Positions 1-4,487 of a DNA stretch of 19,578 bases are shown here, piece after piece. The notes below the pieces were generated by a model, which worked only from the letters and a program-made list of their open reading frames with translations, was not told the origin of the DNA and searched no databases. The translations under genes and the position numbers were made by a program. Origin of the DNA: JBBRTJ01 sp038244535 (GTDB lineage Bacteria > Actinomycetota > Acidimicrobiia > Acidimicrobiales > Ilumatobacteraceae); NCBI GenBank assembly GCA_038244535.1, contig JBBRTJ010000071.1, positions 1 to 19,578 of the forward strand. The letters run 5' to 3'. Positions within the stretch are counted from its first letter, which is position 1, and each line of letters opens with the position of its first letter.

Positions 1-1
1 C

Positions 2-286
2 CTGGTGGTTGTCGGCCGCTGGATCGGCAGCGAGGTCGACCAGTCCCGGGCCCAGGCGGCCGCCGATGCCGCCGCCCTCGCGGCGGCGCGAGCCGGTCCG
101 TGCGCGGCGCGCTCGGTGGCGTTGGCCGACGGGGCCGAGGTGATCTCGATCGACGTGCGGCCAGATCGCGTGACGGTGGTCGTTCGCCGCGGCACGGTGG
201 ACGCGTCGGCTTCGGCGACCGTGGTCGTTGGTGGCCCATCGGTGCGAGGTGCCCCTGCCTATGCTCGTGACCATGCCCGGACGTGA
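2..286 (+). CDS. TadE-like / pilus-assembly-type protein, 3' part only
   Basis: The reading frame is already open at the left edge, so the true start lies outside the window and only about 94 C-terminal codons are seen. It begins with a short hydrophobic run (LVVV) followed by GRWIGSEVDQSRAQAAADAA and an Ala-rich stretch. This resembles the segment just after the N-terminal membrane helix of small TadE-like secreted proteins found with Flp/Tad pilus and 'helicase/secretion' clusters in actinobacteria. In that family the hydrophobic helix anchors a pilin-like subunit in the membrane and the Ala-rich helix packs in the fibre; this is family knowledge, not seen here. The remaining residues (VISIDVRPDRVTVVVRRGTV) form a likely beta-rich C-terminus. 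The stop at 284-286 lies inside the next gene, which suggests translational coupling. The family call rests on the short helix motif alone. Confidence 0.6.
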   Translation: MVVVGRWIGSEVDQSRAQAAADAAALAAARAGPCAARSVALADGAEVISIDVRPDRVTVVVRRGTVDASASATVVVGGPSVRGAPAYARDHART

Positions 287-986
287 GAGATCCGACGGCG
301 CCGGACGAAGCCGTTCTCGGCGTTCGCCGGTGCAGCCGACGCCAGTGATCGCTGGTGCGGGCATGGGAGCGGGATCGGTGAGCCCCGTCGGTCCCGGTGA
401 AACCACCAGTCGCTCTGGTGTCGATCTCGGGAGCGCCCCGTCGGGAGGGGCTCCCTCGGCGCCCACGGGGGCGTTCACGTTCGACCCCCGCACCACTGGC
501 GAGCTCCCCGTGGTCGTGGTCGACCAGCCCGCACCCGAGCTCGTCGTGGAGCCAGCGTTGGCGGCGCCGAGGCGCAACGGTCGCCCTCGCGTCCGAAAGG
601 TCACTCGCGTCATCCGGCACGTCGATGCCTGGTCGGTGTGCCGCGTGGCCTTCGTGTTCTTCCTGTCGACGTACGCGATCCTGCTGGTGGCCGGCGTTCT
701 GCTGTGGTCGGTGGCCAACTCGACGGGAACCATCGACAACGTCGAGAGCTTCATCCGCTCCCTGTTCGTGCTCGACTCGTTCACCTTCGAGAGCGGCACC
801 CTTCTCAGGGCCAGCGTCGTGTTGGGGGCGCTGTGCGTGGTGGCCGGAACAGCGATGGCGGTCACCGCTGCTGTGCTGTTCAACCTCATCGCCGACCTGG
901 TCGGCGGGATCCGGGTCACCGTGCTCGAAGAAGAGGTCCTCGCCCTCGATGCACCGGCTCCGCGGCGCTCCCGCCGGCGCCGCTGA
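261..986 (+). CDS. DUF3566 transmembrane protein
   Basis: About 241 residues. The first ~115 are low-complexity, rich in Gly, Ser, Pro and Arg, and probably disordered. The DUF3566 domain follows. It starts at a basic KVTRVIRHVDAWSVCRVAF segment, has one membrane helix (FVFFLSTYAILLVAGVLLW), an external loop with NVESFIRSLF, a second helix (SVVLGALCVVAGTAMAVTA), and ends with FNLIADLVGGIRVTVLEEE and an Arg-rich tail. DUF3566 proteins of unknown function are usually encoded just after gyrA and before tRNA-Ile in actinobacteria; here a TadE-like gene sits upstream instead, while tRNA-Ile follows 52 bp later. I chose ATG 261 because GAGGTG at 246-251 gives a ribosome site 9 nt away; GTG 228 and ATG 273 are alternatives. 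It overlaps the upstream gene by 26 bp. Confidence 0.85.
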   Translation: MLVTMPGRERSDGAGRSRSRRSPVQPTPVIAGAGMGAGSVSPVGPGETTSRSGVDLGSAPSGGAPSAPTGAFTFDPRTTGELPVVVVDQPAPELVVEPALAAPRRNGRPRVRKVTRVIRHVDAWSVCRVAFVFFLSTYAILLVAGVLLWSVANSTGTIDNVESFIRSLFVLDSFTFESGTLLRASVVLGALCVVAGTAMAVTAAVLFNLIADLVGGIRVTVLEEEVLALDAPAPRRSRRRR

Positions 987-1017
987 GCGCGCTGGCCCGA
1001 GTCACTGGCGCCTCGGC

Positions 1018-1023
1018 TACGAT
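1018..1023 (+). promoter_or_regulatory. Possible -10 box of tRNA-Ile
   Basis: TACGAT fits the actinobacterial TAnnnT -10 pattern and lies 15 bp before the mature 5' end of tRNA-Ile, a normal distance for a tRNA promoter. No good -35 is visible. Confidence 0.4.
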
Positions 1024-1038
1024 CACTCCTCGCTTCAT

Positions 1039-1112
1039 GGGGCTATAGCTCAGTCGGTTAGAGCGCATCCCTGATAAGGATGAGGTCGCAGGTTCGATTC
1101 CTGCTAGCCCCA
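1039..1112 (+). tRNA. tRNA-Ile (anticodon GAT)
   Basis: A complete 74-nt cloverleaf. The acceptor stem GGGGCTA (1039-1045) pairs with TAGCCCC (1105-1111), the D stem GCTC/GAGC closes at 1048-1064, the anticodon stem CATCC/GGATG encloses loop CTGATAA with GAT at 1073-1075, and the T stem GCAGG/CCTGC encloses TTCGATT. The discriminator is A1112, and CCA is not encoded in full. It lies directly after the DUF3566 gene, the conserved actinobacterial position. Its 3' part is repeated at 2604-2656, which suggests it has served as an integration target. Confidence 0.97.
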
Positions 1113-1113
1113 C
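1061..1113 (+). repeat. Direct repeat, left copy (3' part of tRNA-Ile; attL-like)
   Basis: This 53-bp segment runs from the 3' strand of the D stem through the anticodon arm and T arm to the end of the tRNA. It matches 2604-2656 at 49 of 53 positions with no gaps; the differences fall at 1075, 1077, 1091 and 1101. Similarity drops sharply on the 5' side, as expected when an integrase recombines within a tRNA and rebuilds only its 3' end. Confidence 0.8.
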
Positions 1114-1356
1114 AAAGTCCCAGCGTAGAAGTTGTTTTCAGGCGAGGTGACCATCGCGGATGCGGTGGATGAGCTCCTCCCTACAACCGGGAGCGCTGCC
1201 GACCGTGACACTGATCATCGAGTTCGAGGCCCGGGGAGCAGGTCAGCCGCGCTGAGCGAACTTCGAGCTGAACTGCCCGGCAGAGCAGGTGGTGGCATCG
1301 GCGTCCGGGGTGTCTGAGCGCGACGCGTCGATCGATTGGCCCGCGCCGCCGTTCGC

Positions 1357-1362
1357 TAGTGT
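1357..1362 (+). promoter_or_regulatory. -10 box for a leaderless sulfotransferase mRNA
   Basis: TAGTGT sits 8 nt before ATG 1371 and no ribosome-binding site is present, so transcription would begin at or next to the start codon. A weak TTGGCC at 1336-1341 could serve as -35 (15-bp spacer). This position argues against the in-frame GTG at 1359, which would fall inside the -10 box. Confidence 0.5.
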
Positions 1363-1370
1363 CCGCCACG

Positions 1371-2327
1371 ATGGCGACGAACGAGACGGCGCCCGTCTAC
1401 TTCCACATCGGTTACTCGAAGACCGCGACGAAGACCCTCCAGGGCGGGGTGTTCCCGCGGCTCGAGCGGCTGCATCTCTGGGGCAACGGTCCGTTGGTGT
1501 CTCGGAACAACGACGACGAGCAACGCCGCGCCATCACCCTGCTGAAGGAGCTTGCCTGGAGCGACACGTGGGACGCAGCCGAGCCCAAGTGGCAGGAGCT
1601 GCGCGCCGCCGCTGTCAGCCCCGACGACCGAATCAGCTTCGCGTCGTACGAGACGCTGAGCGGCACCTTCTACCACCCGCGCAGCGACGGCTTGGAGAAC
1701 TGCCGCCGCCTCCACGAGCTGTTCCCCACGATGCGCGTCATCCTCACGATCCGCGAGCAGCGGTCGATGCTGCGATCCGTCTACGCGCACTACGTGCGCA
1801 CGGGTGGCCCGGCGTCACGGGCGCAGTTCATCGACGGTGGCATCGTCGAACCGCAATGCCTGCTGTACGACGACTTCGTGCGCGAGGTCCAGTCGATCAT
1901 CGGGGCGGACAACGTGAAGGTGCTGCTCTTCGAGGAGCTCGCCCAAGCGCCCGAACGGTTCTTGGCCACACTCGGCGAGTTCGTGGGCGTCGAGGGCGCG
2001 GCCGAGCTCGCTGACGCCGCGCGCCGACGCGAGCACGCCTCGCTCGCACCGTCGAGCTTGGCGTGGATGCGCGTCGTCAACCGATGCTTCGCTCGCTCGG
2101 AGCTGCAGGACCGACCGCTCCTGCGCAGCGAGCTGTTGCACCGAGTGGGCCACGCCGGTGTCGTCCGAGTCGTCAACCCCGCGGTGGTGCGGTTCGGTCG
2201 CAACGGCTCGCGATCCGACGCCGGCTCAATCCCGCGCGCAGTTGCGGACGAGGTGGCGACGTCGAACACCGCACTCGCGGCCCGCTGCGGCCTGCCGCTC
2301 GAGCAGTACGGCTACCTGCTGGCATAG
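1371..2327 (+). CDS. Sulfotransferase family protein (PAPS-dependent)
   Basis: A 318-residue cytosolic enzyme expected to transfer sulfate from PAPS to a hydroxyl on a glycan, lipid or small molecule; the acceptor cannot be predicted. Residues 9-24 (VYFHIGYSKTATKTLQ) form the beta-strand and 5'-phosphosulfate-binding loop, with Lys17 and Thr20/Thr22 in the usual places. Residues 122-140 (RVILTIREQRSMLRSVYAH) match the 3'-phosphate-binding strand and helix, with Arg128 and Ser136. The length is normal for bacterial members of the family. The gene is the only intact gene in the island between the two tRNA-Ile copies and its stop is 3 bp from the convergent remnant's stop, so it may be cargo that alters the cell surface (inference). 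ATG 1371 is preferred to GTG 1359 because of the adjacent -10 box. Confidence 0.85.
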   Translation: MATNETAPVYFHIGYSKTATKTLQGGVFPRLERLHLWGNGPLVSRNNDDEQRRAITLLKELAWSDTWDAAEPKWQELRAAAVSPDDRISFASYETLSGTFYHPRSDGLENCRRLHELFPTMRVILTIREQRSMLRSVYAHYVRTGGPASRAQFIDGGIVEPQCLLYDDFVREVQSIIGADNVKVLLFEELAQAPERFLATLGEFVGVEGAAELADAARRREHASLAPSSLAWMRVVNRCFARSELQDRPLLRSELLHRVGHAGVVRVVNPAVVRFGRNGSRSDAGSIPRAVADEVATSNTALAARCGLPLEQYGYLLA

Positions 2328-2330
2328 CCG

Positions 2331-2495
2331 TCAGTCGGCGGTGCGGAGCAGCCGATCGAGGACGTCGGCCGCGGGGTTGGCGCGCCAGATCGGCTGGTCG
2401 CCCGGAAGATCCCCGCGCCCGACGAGCCGATGCATCAGGTGCAGGACCATCGCGGCTGAGCGGTGGGCGGCGAACAGCTCGTGGAACACCTCCAC
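2331..2495 (-). pseudogene. 3' remnant of an unidentified gene (or a 54-residue protein)
   Basis: Read leftward from GTG 2495, this frame gives 54 residues of protein-like composition: it opens VEVFHELFAAHRSAAMVLHL, continues through MHRLVGRGDLPGDQPIW and ends ADVLDRLLRTAD, with amphipathic helices and typical high-GC codon use. An in-frame stop lies five codons upstream (2508-2510), and the DNA beyond is less GC-rich and unlike coding sequence. I therefore read it as the C-terminal end of a gene cut off by the event that built the island. Its stop is 3 bp from the sulfotransferase stop, the tight convergent packing seen between real genes. I do not recognise the family. It could instead be a genuine short gene. 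Confidence 0.45.
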
Positions 2496-2549
2496 CGGGC
2501 AGCCTGGTCAGGATGCTGGTGCTGATGACATCATCTGCTCGCCGGATGT

Positions 2550-2558
2550 TGCTATCAT
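2550..2558 (+). promoter_or_regulatory. Extended -10 promoter for the 2658-3808 operon
   Basis: TGcTATCAT combines an extended -10 TG with TATCAT, five of six matches to TATAAT, in an unusually AT-rich patch. Transcription would start near 2565 and run through the tRNA remnant into the small gene at 2658. A palindrome TGATGACATCA (2523-2533) lies near the -35 position and could be an operator. No clear -35 is visible. Confidence 0.45.
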
Positions 2559-2603
2559 TCACGCCTTAAACACCAGCACAGGAGTAGTGCACCGGAGCCG
2601 AGT

Positions 2604-2656
2604 GAGCGCATCCCTGAGAGGGATGAGGTCGCACGTTCGATTCTTGCTAGCCCCAC
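2604..2656 (+). pseudogene. tRNA-Ile 3' fragment (attR-like direct repeat, right copy)
   Basis: This repeats 1061-1113 with four substitutions (2618, 2620, 2634, 2644). The anticodon GAT has become GAG, and 2634/2644 no longer pair, so the T stem is broken. No matching acceptor 5' strand or D stem lies upstream, so this is not a working tRNA. In the usual integration model it is the displaced original 3' end of the chromosomal tRNA, with the incoming element having supplied the 3' end now at 1061-1112. The next gene's ATG starts only 2 nt after its end. Confidence 0.8.
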
Positions 2657-2657
2657 C

Positions 2658-2795
2658 ATGAAGTTCCTCCGCCGAGCCCTCCTCGCCGTTGCTGGCGCCG
2701 CGATCATCGCTGGCGCTCTGCGTGTTCGGGGCAAGGGTGGCGTGCCCCCTCAGGGCGGCGGTTGGCGCGAGCTCCCGCTCGACGACCCGACCTGA
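2658..2795 (+). CDS. Small single-helix membrane protein, coupled to the next gene
   Basis: A 45-residue frame beginning MKFLRRALLAVAGAAIIAGA: a basic N-terminus, one hydrophobic helix (about residues 7-21), then a basic turn and a Gly/Pro-rich tail (VPPQGGGWRELPLDDPT). It looks like a small inner-membrane protein or uncleaved signal anchor. Its TGA (2793-2795) overlaps the ATG of the oxidoreductase by one base (TGATG), the classic sign of translational coupling and good evidence that it is translated. No Shine-Dalgarno is visible because the preceding bases are the tRNA-Ile fragment, which ends 2 nt before the ATG. Function unknown; no family is recognised. Confidence 0.6.
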   Translation: MKFLRRALLAVAGAAIIAGALRVRGKGGVPPQGGGWRELPLDDPT

Positions 2796-3808
2796 TGCGG
2801 GTCGGGGTCCTCGGGCTGGGTGCCGTCGGCGCTCGAGCGACGCGGCAGTTGGCGGCGACGGGCTCGGTGGACGAGGTCTTGGTCGACGATCCCGATCCGT
2901 CGCGCGTCGCCGCCGTGGTCGGGGCCATCGATCCCCGTGTCCGCCATGGGCTCCATGGTGATGCCGAGGCACCCGACGTCGTCGTGCTGGCTGGCCCGGC
3001 CCCCCACCTGCGGCTGGCCGAAGGCTGGCTTCGCGCTGGATCCCACGTCGTGTCGGTGTCGGACGACCGCGACGACGTCACCGACCTTCTCGAGCTCGAT
3101 GGCCTGGCCCGGAGCGAGGGCCGGGCGCTGGTGGTCGGCGCCGGGTTTGCACCCGGGCTGTCGTGCCTGCTCGTGGCGCATGCGCGCCGGTTCCTGGACA
3201 CGGTCGACGAGCTCCACGTGGCCAAGCACGGCACTGGTGGTCCCGAATGTGCCAAGCAGCACCACCGGGCGCTGGCGGGCATCGCCGTCGACTGGCACGA
3301 CGGTGAGTGGCAGCAACGGCCGGCCGGTGCGGGGCGCGAGCTGTGCTGGTTCCCCGATCCGGTGGGAGGCCTCGACTGCTACCGGGCCGAGCTCCCCGAC
3401 TCGCTGCTGCTGCACCGCGCCGTGCCCGAGGCGTCCAGGATCATCGGGCGGATGAGCGCGACTCGCCGTGATCGGTTCACCGCTCGCCTGCCAATGCTGC
3501 TGCCGCCCCACCCCGAGGGTCTGGCGGGAGCGGTGCGGGTCGAGCTGCGGGGCAGCGTCGCTGGTCGCCGCGAGATCCGAGTGCTCGGGGCGCTCGACCG
3601 GCCGGCGGCGGTGGCGGGCGCGGTCGGCGCGGTCGTGGCCGTGGCGTTGGGGGGCGATGTTGCCGGGTTGGGCACGATGAGGACTGTCGGGGCTGGTGGA
3701 GTTGGCGAACTGGTGAGCGATGCCACCGCGATGTTGTTGGAGTTGGCCCGGCGCGGGGTCCGGGCGGCGGTGTTCGACGGTTCTGCGACGAGCAGCTCAC
3801 CGAGTTGA
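2795..3808 (+). CDS. Saccharopine-dehydrogenase-like NAD(P)-binding oxidoreductase
   Basis: 337 residues. The N-terminus MRVGVLGLGAVGARATRQL is a Rossmann fold with the GxGxxG dinucleotide-binding loop at residues 7-12, followed by an acidic end to the second strand (EVLVDDPDPSR). The segments DVVVLAGPAPHLRLAEGWL, HVVSVSDDRDDV and GAGFAPGLSCLLVAHA are in the places expected for the saccharopine dehydrogenase / homospermidine synthase-like group. The last third (GALDRPAAVAGAVGAVVAVA) is small-residue-rich. The substrate is unknown. Its ATG overlaps the stop of the upstream membrane miniprotein, so the two are probably made together. TTG 2762 is an upstream alternative start but would overlap the small gene. 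The stop at 3806-3808 overlaps the -35 of the following gene. Confidence 0.7.
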   Translation: MRVGVLGLGAVGARATRQLAATGSVDEVLVDDPDPSRVAAVVGAIDPRVRHGLHGDAEAPDVVVLAGPAPHLRLAEGWLRAGSHVVSVSDDRDDVTDLLELDGLARSEGRALVVGAGFAPGLSCLLVAHARRFLDTVDELHVAKHGTGGPECAKQHHRALAGIAVDWHDGEWQQRPAGAGRELCWFPDPVGGLDCYRAELPDSLLLHRAVPEASRIIGRMSATRRDRFTARLPMLLPPHPEGLAGAVRVELRGSVAGRREIRVLGALDRPAAVAGAVGAVVAVALGGDVAGLGTMRTVGAGGVGELVSDATAMLLELARRGVRAAVFDGSATSSSPS

Positions 3809-3832
3809 CCACGGGTTGTAATCCTGTAATCT
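3805..3832 (+). promoter_or_regulatory. Leaderless promoter of the RHH-like gene with tandem TGTAATC repeat
   Basis: TTGACC (3805-3810, five of six to TTGACA) is followed by a 16-bp spacer and TAATCT (3827-3832), only 7 nt before ATG 3840, so the mRNA should be leaderless. TGTAATC occurs twice, at 3817-3823 and 3825-3831, separated by one base; the second copy overlaps the -10 box. A protein bound there would block RNA polymerase. The downstream gene product has a ribbon-helix-helix-like C-terminus and could bind here itself (inference). Confidence 0.6.
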
Positions 3833-3839
3833 TCGTTGC

Positions 3840-4370
3840 ATGTCCTCACCTGCCGCTCACCGCCCGCCCGATCTCGTTGCCGCCTGGTTCGCCGGGCGGC
3901 TGCCCGATGCCTGGTTCACCGAGCCGGTTGCGGTGGTGATCGATCGCGACGAGGTGCTGGTCGTCGGACGGTTGGCCGAGCCGGCACTGCCCGCGGGGAC
4001 GAGCGCCGACGCCCGTGAGGTGGCGCTGGCCACGCGCTGCAGGGCTTTTCGGGACGAGACCCGTGAGCACCGCATCCGGATCGCTGCCGAGGCTGAGCAG
4101 CGCTTCGAGCGCAAGGTCTCCTGGGGCGTCACCTGCGGTGACCGCGAGGAGCTCTTCACGACGGCCAGCGTCCCGGTGATGACCCGCCTGCGTCAGCCGG
4201 AGCGCAGGGTGCTCGACACCCTGGTCGACGCCGGCGTGGCCCGCAGCCGCAGCGATGCGCTGGCCTGGTGCGTCCGCCTGGTCGGCCGTCACCAAGGGGA
4301 GTGGATCGACCAGCTGCGCAGCGCCATGACCCAGGTCGAGCAGGTCAGGGCCACCGGCCCGTCGGCCTGA
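3840..4370 (+). CDS. Hypothetical protein with C-terminal ribbon-helix-helix-like domain
   Basis: 176 residues without signal peptide or membrane helix. Residues 25-50 look like a beta hairpin (PVAVVIDRDEVLVVGRLAEP). Residues 60-92 are a charged helix rich in Glu and Arg (REHRIRIAAEAEQRFERKV). Residues ~110-165 read like a CopG/Arc ribbon-helix-helix: a strand (SVPVMTRLRQ), helix A (ERRVLDTLVDAG), the SRSDAL turn, and helix B (AWCVRLVGRHQGEWIDQL). Such domains dimerise and insert the strand into the DNA major groove. The promoter carries a tandem TGTAATC repeat overlapping the -10, so autoregulation is plausible. The N-terminal part may be a ligand or partner module; I do not recognise it. 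The start is fixed by the -10 box 7 nt upstream. Confidence 0.65.
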   Translation: MSSPAAHRPPDLVAAWFAGRLPDAWFTEPVAVVIDRDEVLVVGRLAEPALPAGTSADAREVALATRCRAFRDETREHRIRIAAEAEQRFERKVSWGVTCGDREELFTTASVPVMTRLRQPERRVLDTLVDAGVARSRSDALAWCVRLVGRHQGEWIDQLRSAMTQVEQVRATGPSA

Positions 4371-4382
4371 CCGAAGCACGAG

Positions 4383-4487
4383 CTAGCTCGGCTGGTCGTC
4401 GCGCAACGCGGCCCACTTGAGGCCGCCGTTGGGATCGAGCCCGGCGGCCCGTCGCTGCGCAGCGAACTGCTCGGTGACGGTGGTCAC
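4383..4487 (-). CDS. 34-residue small protein coupled to the ABC exporter
   Basis: A GTG at 4487-4485 shares the sequence GTGA with the TGA stop (4486-4484) of the exporter gene. The frame then runs 34 codons: MTTVTEQFAAQRRAAGLDPN, then GGLKWAALRDDQPS, ending at TAG (4385-4383). The 4-bp overlap, the soluble helix-like composition and GC-rich codon use suggest a real gene translated by termination-reinitiation after the exporter. It has no membrane segment. It could be an accessory or regulatory peptide for the transporter, or a standalone protein; nothing shows which. The stop lies within a 12-bp perfect palindrome, CGAGCTAGCTCG (4379-4390), between it and the convergent gene. Confidence 0.5.
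   Translation of the reverse strand: MTTVTEQFAAQRRAAGLDPNGGLKWAALRDDQPS

Larger units (their letters stand above)
1114..2656. mobile_element. Small tRNA-Ile-associated genomic island (integrase lost)
   Basis: The ~1.54 kb between the intact tRNA-Ile and the partial copy of its 3' end holds one intact sulfotransferase gene, a convergent 3' gene remnant and a less GC-rich stretch around 2500-2600. This is the architecture left by a tyrosine-recombinase element that entered the tRNA, then decayed or lost its integrase; that mechanism is inferred. Bases 1113-1356 hold no convincing gene. An alternative is a local tandem duplication of the tRNA followed by decay, but the truncation of the second copy at the D stem and the unrelated DNA between the copies favour integration. 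Confidence 0.55.

Noticed and set aside
916..1113. Minus-strand open frame with GLAGIEPATSSLSGMRSNRL
   Set aside because: This is the well-known spurious translation of the antisense strand of a tRNA gene; it covers tRNA-Ile and the end of the DUF3566 gene.
1132..1317. 61-codon plus-strand frame after tRNA-Ile
   Set aside because: No recognisable domain, no ribosome site, and composition unlike the neighbouring genes; the stretch 1113-1356 holds nothing I can support.
2604..2656. A working tRNA with anticodon GAG
   Set aside because: No 5' acceptor strand or D stem can be formed from the preceding bases and the T stem has a C-T mismatch.
2559..2972. Minus-strand frame containing GASKNRTCDLIPLRDALTRL
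   Set aside because: It is likewise antisense translation of the tRNA-Ile fragment, extended into the opposite strand of real genes.
4379..4390. CGAGCTAGCTCG as a transcription terminator
   Set aside because: The palindrome leaves no proper loop beyond a 4-bp stem and no T tract follows on either strand.
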